This document shows positions 1 to 7,697 of a DNA stretch of 64,000 nt, piece by piece. The position numbers and the translations under genes are program-made. Position 1 is the stretch's first letter, and every line of letters begins with the position of its first letter. Where the stretch lies: the NCBI GenBank assembly GCA_021781745.1, contig JAJXWH010000028.1:1-64000 (forward strand), written 5' to 3'. Source of the DNA: Bacillota bacterium (GTDB lineage: Bacteria > Bacillota > Clostridia > Clostridiales > Clostridiaceae). A model generated the notes under the pieces. The model searched no databases and was not told the origin of the DNA. It saw only the letters and a program-made list of their open reading frames with translations.

Positions 1-173
1 TATATGGAATATTCGTCCACTTTATAAGGTGGCATTTTTTTGATTTTTTTAATTACCATATTAAAGAAAATAATCCATTGAAATTTATGTTCGTATTTAA
101 TATATAACCATTGCATGAAAATATTCTCAGATAGCATTGTCTTAAATTAACAATTCACTTTTTAAAATTATAG

Positions 174-660
174 TTAGGCTGCTTTCTTTAATTCAAATAA
201 ATGCTTACCAGTACGGTCTGCTTGTATCTTATTATGTATTTTATTTATATTATGAGCCATAGCAAGAAGTATGCTTTCTGCTAGTACATTTTTTTGTCCA
301 CGACACATAAACCTTCTAAAATTCATGTCTTGCTTAATTTGAGTAAAAGATCCTTCGACTTGAATACTTCTATTTACTCTAAGCATACATCCTTCATCAC
401 TTATTATTCTTTCAAAATATTCTTTTCTTTGACGATTGAATTTTTTTGATGTCTCAAGCCTCTTGATTCTCTGCTCTAAAGGCGTTTTATCATTATTTCC
501 TTTTATACATTTACTTTTATAGCTGCAATTGTTGCAATCTTCGCAAATGTAAATAGTTTTTTCACTTTCATATCCTGTTTTAGATTCTGTGATTTTTATG
601 CCTTATTTTTTTAATTGCTTACCATTTCGGCATATATATAAATCTTGGTCTTCATTGTAA
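174..660 (-). pseudogene. IS1182-family transposase, C-terminal remnant (frameshifted)
   Basis: The last part reads as an IS1182-type transposase C-terminus: a CEDCNNCSYKSKC cysteine cluster, then NRSIQVEGSF and a tail rich in AMAHNINK-type sequence, ending at the stop at 174. The frame is open from about 604. Upstream of that the similarity continues in another frame (HYNEDQDLYICRNGKQ), so there is a frameshift in the A-rich run near 605. The fragment stops abruptly at 660, where the IS3-type element begins. Its N-terminal partner lies at 1903-2019. No complete transposase can be made. Confidence 0.8.
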
Positions 661-732
661 TGGAGTATACCCTATTTGATAGACACGTAGGAAAGACGTT
701 ATAATAAGTATAAAGAAGGATATGTTTATCAA

Positions 733-1038
733 CTGAGTAAGAGAAGAGAGTTTTCTGTAGAATACAAGAAAGAAATAATAAAGTTAGTAACAGAGCAAGG
801 AAGAAAAGCAACTCATGTTGCAAAAGAAATTGGCGTAAGCGAAGCGACTGTACGAAGATGGGTAAAGGAATATGGAACCCATGGAGATAACGCATTTCCA
901 GGTAAGGGAAAGTTAAAACCAGATGATGACGAATTAAGATTGCTAAAAAAAATGGCAGATTTAGAGGAGGAAAATGCAATACTACAACAAAGGCGGGCAG
1001 TGCCAAAAAAGCTATATGCATCTTCACAAAGCCCGTGA
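733..1038 (+). pseudogene. IS3-family OrfA (HTH protein), degraded
   Basis: The frame opens SKRREFSVEYKKEIIKLV and continues with an HTH_Tnp_1 helix-turn-helix (HVAKEIGVSEATVRRWVKEY) and a leucine/glutamate-rich tail (LEEENAIL), as in IS3-family OrfA. No ATG, GTG or TTG precedes SKRRE in frame. The candidate first codon is CTG at 733, 12 nt after AAGAAGGA. The expected ending (KKAICIFTKPVK) lies in the -1 frame after an A6G run at about 1007-1013. This could be a frameshift mutation or the remains of the IS3 programmed slippage site. Confidence 0.7.
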
Positions 1039-1039
1039 A

Positions 1040-1823
1040 ATAAAATATCAATTCATTTATGATAATAACTCCAAATTTCATGTGGTGAAGATGTGCACTT
1101 ATTAATTGCTGGAGCTCCTACTATGCTTAGCTTAAAAGACCAGAATCCAAGAGAAAAGAGGATGATTCTTTACTTGTTCAAGAAATTAAACGAGTTCATA
1201 AAGAGTCTTATGGAACATATGGTGCTCGTAGAATTAAAGAGCAGTTACAGAAAGATGGAATAAACTGTGGAAAAAATAGAATTTCAAGATTAATGAATGA
1301 AAATAATATCCACAGTAAGCTTAAAAGAAAATACAAGGCTACTACATATTCAAATCATAATCTTAATGTAGCACCAAATTTCTTAAAACAAGACTTTAGC
1401 GTTAGTGAACCTAATAAAGTCTATGTAGGTGATATAACGTATATAGGAACTGATGAATGGTGGCTTTACCTAGCTACGGTGGTTGATTTATTTAATAGAG
1501 AAGTTGCTGGTTGGTCAATGGATTCAACGATGACTAGGAAACTTGTTATAGATGCATTTAATGCTGCTGTAAATAAAGAAAAACCTGCTCACGGATTAAT
1601 CTTTCACTTAGATAGAGGCGTGCAATATGCATCATATGATTACCAAGATTTATTAAGGCAAAATGGTTTCCTTTAAAGCATGAGTGCTAAAGGATGTTGT
1701 TTTGATAACGCATGTGCTGAAACATTTTTTGCATCTTTAAAAAAGGACAAGTTGTATGGAATAAAATTCAAAACCAGAGCTGAGGCTAAAACAGCCGTTG
1801 TTGAATATATAGAATTATTTTAA
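1040..1823 (+). pseudogene. IS3-family OrfB (rve integrase) with stops and frameshifts
   Basis: IS3 OrfB sequence can be followed across the region: IKYQFIYDNNSKFHVVKMC, then after a frameshift YA-stop-LKRPESKRKEDD, then KESYGTYGARRIKEQLQKDG, the DDE core with D in VGDITYI, D in FHLDRGVQY and E in DNACAETFFASLKK. The TAG near 1121 sits where OrfB normally has Trp. A TAA at 1674-1676 interrupts GFL-SMSAKG. The longest intact piece is 1293-1676 (127 residues). The C-terminal part after VEYIELF is missing. It cannot encode an active transposase. Confidence 0.8.
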
Positions 1824-1902
1824 ATATTATGAATAACAAATAGCGATTTATAAAATTCTAAGAAAATCAAAGAAAAACGTACTTTCTATATATTTATTTT
1901 AC

Positions 1903-2019
1903 TTAGATCACTCCAGAATCATTAGCTGGTATCATATAATCAATATTTAATGGATGTTTTAATTGATAAAACGTCTGATTAATTATATAATTTTTTTGTG
2001 AAATATTTTCTTTTTGCAT
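1903..2019 (-). pseudogene. IS1182-family transposase, N-terminal remnant
   Basis: The minus strand encodes MQKENISQKNYIINQTF followed by LKHPLNIDYMIPANDSG and a stop. This matches the usual start of IS1182-type transposases (an N-terminal stretch ending around 'IPANDS'). It lies just inside the element end at 2116 and is separated from the C-terminal piece (174-660) by the IS3-like insertion. Confidence 0.7.
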
Positions 2020-2035
2020 AGAAATATTTTATCAT

Positions 2036-2116
2036 AAATCTCAAATTCATAGAATTTGAGATTTATTTTTTTGCACAAAAATCAGCTGTGCACTAACTAT
2101 TTAGTGCGACAGCCCC
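2036..2116 (-). repeat. IS1182-like left end with perfect hairpin before the transposase start
   Basis: Read on the minus strand, the end begins GGGGCTGTCGCAC at 2116, a terminus typical of IS1182-type elements, followed by an imperfect inverted repeat (GCACTAA/TTAGTGC). AAATCTCAAATTC (2036-2048) and GAATTTGAGATTT (2052-2064) then form a perfect 13-bp stem with a 3-nt loop directly upstream of the transposase ATG at 2019. Such hairpins commonly block read-through transcription or translation from outside an IS. The opposite terminus was not found before 174. Confidence 0.6.
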
Positions 2117-2211
2117 ATTCAAATCTTTTATTTAACTCATTCTTGTCATAAAAAATTGCCTAAGTAATCCCTCTAATATTATTAATGCAAAATAAATTTT
2201 AATGAAGCGTG

Positions 2212-2448
2212 TTAACTAATTTCTTTAAATAATTCCAAAACATATTTCTTATTATCTGTAGTTGTGACAATTAATTTATCGGTAAAATTTTCGATATCAG
2301 CTATAGACCCTTGCAATATAGCTAAACAGTCATCAGCTAAAATTGGCACATTATTTACTACTAATAAATCCATACAATCACATTTTTCTTTTATCCAATT
2401 ATTCAAAATGAAATCGCACTCTGATAATTGGGCATAATTTAATTTCAT
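2212..2448 (-). CDS. Hypothetical small protein (78 aa)
   Basis: I do not recognise this 78-residue acidic protein. It begins MKLNYAQLSECDFILNNWIKEK, with a second Cys pair (CDCMD) and a C-terminal stretch rich in Thr/Lys and hydrophobic residues. There is no signal peptide or membrane segment. The ATG has a good ribosome-binding site (GGGAG, 8 nt upstream), and the frame is clear of neighbours, which supports a real gene. It sits between IS remnants and the potassium importer gene on the same strand, with 341 bp and a terminator between. Function unknown. Confidence 0.55.
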   Translation of the reverse strand: MKLNYAQLSECDFILNNWIKEKCDCMDLLVVNNVPILADDCLAILQGSIADIENFTDKLIVTTTDNKKYVLELFKEIS

Positions 2449-2703
2449 TAAAATTCTCCCTTCATTAATATCATCGATATATTCATCAAGCTAATTTCCA
2501 TTTCAGTTATAATATATTATTTATTTATCGTATTCGATTACTAGTTGTTTAGTATTTTATCATATTATATTTTATAAATATTGTAAATGCAAGATCTTAA
2601 TTCCAAATATTACGTAATATTTTGATTTTCTTTTATTTTAATAGTCTGTAAGAAAATATTTTAAAAACATTTTCCCATTATTTTGCCTTGATAATAATAA
2701 TAA

Positions 2704-2744
2704 AAAACGTGCTATACAGGCTTTAAACCAATATGCACGTCAAT
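2704..2744 (-). terminator. Rho-independent terminator of the KimA-like gene
   Basis: On the minus strand ACGTGC pairs with GCACGT (with a one-base bulge and further ATATTGG/CCTGTAT pairing) and is followed by TTTTTTA. It lies about 45 bp past the stop at 2790. The rest of 2449-2789 is AT-rich DNA with nothing else recognisable. Confidence 0.6.
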
Positions 2745-2789
2745 CAATCTTTAAATTTTATAATATCTAAAAGTTAATATACTAATTAT

Positions 2790-4649
2790 TTATTCACGAC
2801 TTTCTTCATCTATTAAGTGATAAGGGAAAGTAGATACAACTATATTGTTGTTCTTCAATAAAGTTTCTCGAATAAAGAAACTTGTATGATTATGTAAAAC
2901 TTCTCCAAAACGTTCATGTGTAACAAATTGAGGCACAATTACCGTTATTTTTTCATCAATAGCAGCTGATTTAGCAATAAGTTCTATATTTTTTAGAAGT
3001 GGAGTAACTACTGCTCTGAAAGGCGAATATTTTGCAACAAGCAGTATATCTGTGTCTAGTTCACTCCATCTTTGTTTTAATTTTTCCATTGCATCTGCAT
3101 CTGGTGAAATATTAAGAGCTATAACATTTTCGCTTATGCTTTGTGCATATTGAAGAGCACCTATAGTTGCCTTATTTAAGCTTGCAATTGGAACTACTAC
3201 GATATGAGTATATTTCTTTCTTAAATCTACCTTTTTTAAATTTAACTGACTAATACTCAATCCGCAAGCAACTTTATCATAATGTTTTTTAATTCTTAGC
3301 TGAACTAAAATTATAATGGGAATTAAAATTGCAACAATGAATGCACCTTCACTAAATTTCTCTACTAAAATTATTATTGTTGTTATAAATGAAACTATAG
3401 CACCACATCCATTAATAATAGCACGTTTCCCCCAACCTTTTTCTTTGTCTTTTCTCCAATGATTTACCATTCCATATTGTCCTAAAGTAAAGGATGTGAA
3501 AACACCTATTGCATATAATGGAATTAATCTGTGAGTATCTGCTCCAAATATAACTACTAAGAAACAGGCAACACATGATAATGCTACAATTCCAAAAGAA
3601 AAACTAAGTCTTTTACCTCTAATAGTAAATTGTCTAGGAGCATAACCGTCTTTTCCAACTATGTACATAAGCATTGGGAATCCTGTATACGCTGTATTGC
3701 ATGCCATAAGTAAGATAATGGCAGTACTAAACTGTATTATATAATACATTACTCCATTGCCAAAAATAGCTGTAGCTATTTGTGATATAACTGTAGGACC
3801 ATTCTCCATTGGTACAGCTGTATAGAATATAGCAAGTACTGAAGTCCCTCCAAAAATAAAAAATATTAGGAATCCAAGTAAAACCATAACAATCTTTGCA
3901 TTTTTAGTACTTGGTTCTTTAAAATTAGGCACAGAATTACTTACTGATTCTAAACCAGTTAAGGCAGAACAACCAGAAGAAAAAGCTCTTAAAACAAGGA
4001 ATACGGATAAACTTCCACTAACTGCAGGCGGAATAGGAAACATAGGTGCTGAAGGGTGAATACTTAAAACTAGATACTTAAACAAGCCATAAATTATCAT
4101 AAAAATCATACTTATTATAAAAATATAAGTTGGTATAGCAAAAATTTTTGAAGATTCACTTATACCTCTTAAATTCAAAATGGTTAAAACAATTATTATT
4201 ATTAAAACAAAACTAACTTTATAGTTGGCTAAACTGCTAAATGCTGAAATAATAGCATCTGCGCCAGCGCTGGCACTAACGGCAACTGTAAGTAAATAGT
4301 CAATTATTAGTCCCGCACCAGCAACTAAACCTGCTTTGCTACTTATATTTTCTCTTGCTACCTTATATGCTCCTCCTCCTTGAGGATAAGCTCTAATAAT
4401 TTGGATATAAGAAATTGTCAATATTACTAATAGTCCTATAATCATAAAAGAAGTCCAAGTTAGCCATTGATAAGCTGCTGCACCTAGAACTATTAAAACA
4501 AAAAGGATTTCTTGAGCAGCATAGGCTACGGATGATATTGCATCACTGGCCATAATTGCAAGTCCAAAAGGAATATTATACTTTTCATGACTGCCTTGCT
4601 CATTAGCTAAAGGTTCTCCTAATAAAACATCTAAAAACTTTGTAAGCAT
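2790..4649 (-). CDS. kimA: KimA-type APC-family potassium importer
   Basis: This is a 619-residue APC-superfamily permease resembling B. subtilis KimA (YdaO), a high-affinity K+ importer of the KUP type. Supporting motifs are ASDAISSVAYAAQEIL near residue 35, YPQGGGAYKVARENI near 90, and SSGCSALTGLESVSNSVP near 225. About twelve membrane segments are followed by a cytosolic C-terminal domain of roughly 150 residues (from HIVVVPIASLNKATIGALQYA), which in KimA binds c-di-AMP and inhibits transport. Length matches KimA (about 607). I saw no c-di-AMP (ydaO-type) riboswitch in the AT-rich upstream DNA, so control, if any, may be at the protein. Monocistronic: a terminator follows and the upstream gene is divergent. 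Confidence 0.75.
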   Translation of the reverse strand: MLTKFLDVLLGEPLANEQGSHEKYNIPFGLAIMASDAISSVAYAAQEILFVLIVLGAAAYQWLTWTSFMIIGLLVILTISYIQIIRAYPQGGGAYKVARENISSKAGLVAGAGLIIDYLLTVAVSASAGADAIISAFSSLANYKVSFVLIIIIVLTILNLRGISESSKIFAIPTYIFIISMIFMIIYGLFKYLVLSIHPSAPMFPIPPAVSGSLSVFLVLRAFSSGCSALTGLESVSNSVPNFKEPSTKNAKIVMVLLGFLIFFIFGGTSVLAIFYTAVPMENGPTVISQIATAIFGNGVMYYIIQFSTAIILLMACNTAYTGFPMLMYIVGKDGYAPRQFTIRGKRLSFSFGIVALSCVACFLVVIFGADTHRLIPLYAIGVFTSFTLGQYGMVNHWRKDKEKGWGKRAIINGCGAIVSFITTIIILVEKFSEGAFIVAILIPIIILVQLRIKKHYDKVACGLSISQLNLKKVDLRKKYTHIVVVPIASLNKATIGALQYAQSISENVIALNISPDADAMEKLKQRWSELDTDILLVAKYSPFRAVVTPLLKNIELIAKSAAIDEKITVIVPQFVTHERFGEVLHNHTSFFIRETLLKNNNIVVSTFPYHLIDEESRE

Positions 4650-4936
4650 TTATTTTCCCCCTATATTATCATACGAAAATTATTGTATAGCAATGATACC
4701 TATAAAAGCAATATTATAATAATTATATATTTTAAAGAAAAATGTAGAAATTTCACTTTGAATACGAATACATCTTATATTATCACAAAACACTTAATAT
4801 TTATACCTTTTCATATATTATTTTCACATAATTTCATTAATGTCCTTATATAAACATTATCATTTTATTGTTATTAAAATAATAATTATATGTTAAATTT
4901 AATATTACGATTTTTCCATAATAATCCGTATTAATG

Positions 4937-4965
4937 TTGATTTATGGTTACCTTTATGGTAATAT
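4937..4965 (+). promoter_or_regulatory. Probable sigma-A promoter of the ykkC-riboswitch/ACT unit
   Basis: TTGATT (4937-4942) and TAATAT (4960-4965) are separated by exactly 17 nt. The predicted start near 4972 places about 40 nt in front of the riboswitch aptamer. Confidence 0.5.
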
Positions 4966-5012
4966 TTAAACACAAGTTTTAAGTAAATTATTGCATAAAG
5001 AATTAATTATAC

Positions 5013-5142
5013 AGTTTTCTAGGGTTCCACAGAATTTGCTAATTTCTGGTTCGGTCCAAGAGAAAACGCATACTATATTGTGTGTACACGGAAGGATAAA
5101 AGCCTGGGAGTTATTATTTTAATATTCCCATAGGCTTTTTTG
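5013..5142 (+). ncRNA. ykkC-class riboswitch with overlapping terminator
   Basis: The conserved ykkC elements occur in order: CTAGGGTTCC (5019-5028), a P1-type arm, GGTCCAAGAG (5053-5062), a variable hairpin, then ACACGG and GGATAAAAGCCTGGGAG (5094-5110). The last block overlaps a strong intrinsic terminator: AGCCT (5101-5105) and GGGA pair with TCCC and AGGCT (5132-5136), followed by six Ts. Ligand binding to the aptamer should therefore prevent termination (an ON switch). Subtypes of this fold sense guanidine (1), ppGpp (2a), PRPP (2b) or nucleoside diphosphates (2c). I cannot assign the subtype by eye. The next gene is the ACT-domain gene at 5210. Confidence 0.82.
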
Positions 5143-5209
5143 TTTATTTCAATAAAATAAACGACACTGGTTACTTAATATTTATTTGGTGAAAGGATGA
5201 ATATAAATT

Positions 5210-5599
5210 ATGTCAACAAAAATTTTATCATTGAGATTATTGAAAGAAAAATATGGAGTCTGCAGATTAGATAAAACAGATTCAATTCCAGAATGGTCAA
5301 AAAAAAGCGATTTCTTATCTATTACAAAAACATGCGATGAACTGTCGATAGTTTGTTTGGAATCTAATATTCCTAATAATGTAAAGCATGAGAAAAATTT
5401 GAGGATTCTAAAAGTTGAAGGTCCTTTAGATTTTTCTCTAGTTGGTATCCTTTCTAGAATTAGTTCAATATTAGCAGAAAATGAAATAAGTATATTCGCT
5501 ATTTCTACTTATGATACTGACTATATACTCGTTAAGGACAAAGATGTAGATAACGCAGTGAAAGCATTAGTTAATGAAAAATATTCAGTTTTAATTTAA
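5210..5599 (+). CDS. ACT-domain protein (COG3603/ACT_7 type)
   Basis: A 129-residue cytosolic protein with a two-part ACT-like fold. The N-terminal half is degenerate (DELSIVCLESNIP near residue 45). The C-terminal half is a clear ACT_7 module: LKVEGPLDFSLVGILSRISSILAENEISIFAISTYDTDYILV, ending in a short helix. This is the family related to CASTOR-type amino-acid sensors (uncharacterised COG3603), not an enzyme. It is the only gene behind the ykkC-class riboswitch, 68 nt past its terminator. The ATG at 5210 has the weak ribosome-binding site GAAAGG about 12 nt upstream. A role in sensing an amino acid or related metabolite is likely, but the ligand is unknown. Confidence 0.75.
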   Translation: MSTKILSLRLLKEKYGVCRLDKTDSIPEWSKKSDFLSITKTCDELSIVCLESNIPNNVKHEKNLRILKVEGPLDFSLVGILSRISSILAENEISIFAISTYDTDYILVKDKDVDNAVKALVNEKYSVLI

Positions 5600-5829
5600 G
5601 TCTAAATTACCATTTATTTTAATTTATTAGTTTAATTTTGAATTATAAAACACATTTAGTTTTATGTGAAAAACTATGGAATATTGTTATAACTTACTTT
5701 GTATCAATCACTTTATTTAGGATATCATAATAGCATAAGGAAATTAACAGTTAAAGTATGATATATTCTTAAGAGGATATATATTCATCAAGGCTTTAAT
5801 ATAAGTCAGAAGATTTATTTTAAGGTGAT

Positions 5830-6150
5830 GACATCCTATAAAGTTGATAGAAATTCTTTGTATAATGAATTAACATTTTGTATAAAGTATCTCTTACTCC
5901 TTTTATAGGGTGAAGCGAAAATTATATTGGGTGGTGTAACAATCATATGCAACCTTGGCTACATATGATTAAGTAAGTATCTTATATAATTAAACAAAAT
6001 ATCACTATAGGTAGTGAGCTGTTTAATTATAGTGTAAAGATTATAATTAAATATAAAGTATCGATATTGATGTTAGTTGAACTGTTTGTTTCCTTATTTA
6101 ATGACTATAGATGGGTTTATTTAAGTTTAGACTCATCTATAGTTTTTTAA
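5830..6150 (+). ncRNA. Candidate free-standing structured RNA (unknown class)
   Basis: No gene lies here. Nested pairings are visible on the + strand. CATCCTATAAA (5832-5842) pairs with TTTATAGGGTG (5902-5912), 11 bp with one G-U, enclosing a CTTT/AAAG hairpin flanked by GATA/TATC. AATCATATG (5941-5949) pairs with CATATGATT (5962-5970). TCACTA-TAGG-TAGTGA forms a tight hairpin (6002-6017). TTTAATTATA (6022-6031) can pair either with TATAATTAAA (6042-6051) or, using ATAATTAAAC (5987-5996), with the upstream side. A strong terminator follows at 6103-6147. The next gene is on the other strand, so this would be a stand-alone RNA. I recognise no Rfam class. The 5' end is uncertain. Confidence 0.45.
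6103..6149 (+). terminator. Strong intrinsic terminator closing the orphan RNA region
   Basis: ACTATAGATGGGT pairs with ACTCATCTATAGT (13 bp, one G-U) around a 14-nt loop and is followed by TTTTTT. The T-run is only on the + strand side, so it terminates rightward transcription and not the convergent purH-like gene. Confidence 0.75.
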
Positions 6151-6235
6151 TTTTAACCTATGACAATATCTGTTACTAAAATTAATAATCTGCCAAATGT
6201 TATATTGTTTTGACTCAATAATTAATATAACTCTT

Positions 6236-7408
6236 TTAGTGATGGAATAAACGTATTCCAGTAAACACCATAACAATACCGTATTTATCACAAGTTTCAA
6301 TTACATTGTCATCTCTTATGGATCCACCAGTTTGAGCTACGTAAGATACTCCACTTTTTATTGCACGTTCTATATTATCCCCAAATGGAAAAAATGCATC
6401 TGATCCTAAAGATACATCTTTCAAATTATCAACCCAAATTTTCTTTTCTTCCTTGGTAAATACACTTGGTTTTTCAGTAAATATATTTCCCCATACGTCA
6501 TCACATAATATATCCATATAATCATCTGAAATATAGATATCTATTGCATTGTCTCTATCTGCTCTTTTGATGTTTTTCTTGAAATGAAGATTCATCACCT
6601 TAGGATTTTGTCTTAAAAACCATGTATCAGCTTTACTTCCTGCTAATCTGGTGCAATGTATTCTAGATTGCTGTCCCGCACCAATACCAATCACTTGCCC
6701 ATCTTTTACATAACATACTGAATTAGATTGTGTATATTTTAGAGTAATCAAAGATATAATTAAGTCTGTTTTAGCATTGCTTGGAATTGTTTTGTTTTTT
6801 GTTGATATATTTTTAAATATACTATCATCTATTTTAATATCATTTCGCTTTTGTTCAAAAGTAACTCCAAAAACATCTTTTCTTTCTATTTCTTTTGGAA
6901 CATAATTTTCATTAATTTGTATTACCAAATAATTACCTTTACGCTTATTTTTCAAAATTTCTAATGCTTCTTTCGAATATGCTGGAGCTATTATTCCATC
7001 TGAAACTTCAATTGATAATAGCTTTGCTGTCTGCTCATCGCACTCATCTGAGAGAGCTACAAAATCTCCATAAGAGGACATTCTATCTGCACCTCTTGCT
7101 CTTATATATGCTGTAGCAACATCTGATAATTTATCATCTTCTACGAAATATACCTTCTTTAATGTTTCAGTTAATGGAAAAGCAACTGCTGCTCCTGCTG
7201 GACTGACATGTTTAAAAGATGCTGCTGAAGCGAGTCCTGTAGCTTCTTTTAATTCTTTAACAAGCTGCCAGCTATTAAATGCATCTAGTAAATTAATATA
7301 CCCTGGAGTCCCATTAAGTATTTTTATAGGCAGCTCTCCATCTTCAATAAAAATTCTAGCTGGCTTTTGATTTTGGTTACATCCATACTTTAATGATAAT
7401 TCTTTCAT
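6236..7408 (-). CDS. purH: Stand-alone AICAR formyltransferase (PurH C-terminal domain type)
   Basis: A 390-residue phosphoribosylaminoimidazolecarboxamide (AICAR) formyltransferase, which transfers a formyl group from 10-formyl-THF in the penultimate step of IMP synthesis. Typical motifs are SAASFKHVSPAGAAVA (residues about 60-75, with the catalytic Lys-His pair), RGADRMSSYGDFVALS, GAGQQSRIHCTRLAG (about 243-257) and SDAFFPFGDNIERA. It covers only the AICARFT domain. The N-terminal IMP cyclohydrolase domain of bifunctional PurH (usually about 510-530 residues in total) is absent, so a separate cyclohydrolase or full PurH must exist elsewhere. The ZTP riboswitch directly upstream fits, since ZTP accumulates when 10-formyl-THF is short. 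Ribosome-binding site AGGAG lies upstream of the ATG. Confidence 0.88.
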   Translation of the reverse strand: MKELSLKYGCNQNQKPARIFIEDGELPIKILNGTPGYINLLDAFNSWQLVKELKEATGLASAASFKHVSPAGAAVAFPLTETLKKVYFVEDDKLSDVATAYIRARGADRMSSYGDFVALSDECDEQTAKLLSIEVSDGIIAPAYSKEALEILKNKRKGNYLVIQINENYVPKEIERKDVFGVTFEQKRNDIKIDDSIFKNISTKNKTIPSNAKTDLIISLITLKYTQSNSVCYVKDGQVIGIGAGQQSRIHCTRLAGSKADTWFLRQNPKVMNLHFKKNIKRADRDNAIDIYISDDYMDILCDDVWGNIFTEKPSVFTKEEKKIWVDNLKDVSLGSDAFFPFGDNIERAIKSGVSYVAQTGGSIRDDNVIETCDKYGIVMVFTGIRLFHH

Positions 7409-7429
7409 TTTTTGTTACACTCCTTTTTA

Positions 7430-7526
7430 TAACAAAAAGCCCACAATCTGGACTTTTGCCCAGACGGTCGGCTTATTATTGTTATACTTCATGTGGTTTA
7501 CTCCACTTCCGTCAGTCATATAACTA
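7430..7526 (-). ncRNA. ZTP (pfl) riboswitch with terminator
   Basis: On the minus strand the diagnostic blocks are GACTGACGGAAGTGGAG, AACCAC, then after a short linker GCCGACCGTCTGGGCA, the highly conserved 3' half of the pfl/ZTP aptamer. The 3' half is shared with a terminator (TCTGG pairs with CCAGA, and outer GCC with GGC) followed by TTTTT at about 7432-7438. ZTP/ZMP binding should stabilise the aptamer and allow read-through into the AICAR formyltransferase gene 22 nt further on. Confidence 0.9.
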
Positions 7527-7697
7527 ATTAACATTTACCATTAATAAATAAATTTGTCAAGTTATTATATTCAACTGTACATAAACCTTTTTTATTTTTA
7601 CTAAGTTGTAAATTATATAAGGCTAATTGCTCGATGAATTTATTGTAACGCACAGTACACTTAATAAATTCTTTAATCATTAATTTTAATCTTTCAG

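Larger units (their letters stand above)
661..1823 (+). mobile_element. Decayed IS3-family (IS150-like) element inserted in the IS1182-like element
   Basis: It starts at 661 with TGGAGTATACCC, which resembles IS3-family left ends. An orfA-like and an orfB-like frame follow on the + strand. No matching right end (GGTATACTCCA) is visible after 1823, and the orfB C-terminus is missing, so the right side is truncated. The insertion splits the IS1182-like transposase into pieces at 174-660 and 1903-2019. Several stops and frameshifts show that it is inactive. Confidence 0.75.

Noticed and set aside
1007..1013. A6G slippery heptamer as programmed frameshift site in the IS3-like element
   Set aside because: Programmed slippage there would only reach a stop 12 codons later rather than OrfB, and OrfB is broken anyway. 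It is more simply a frameshift in a dead element.
611..1081. Long open frame (156 codons) on the minus strand
   Set aside because: It is antisense to the IS3-type orfA region and starts inside the IS1182 remnant. The + strand gives clear OrfA homology, the minus strand none.
5929..5940. GGGTGGTGTAAC, which looks like the start of a T-box core
   Set aside because: The rest of the T-box (ACCGCG-type bases, following terminator and a downstream gene on the same strand) is missing. The element is counted instead within the orphan RNA.
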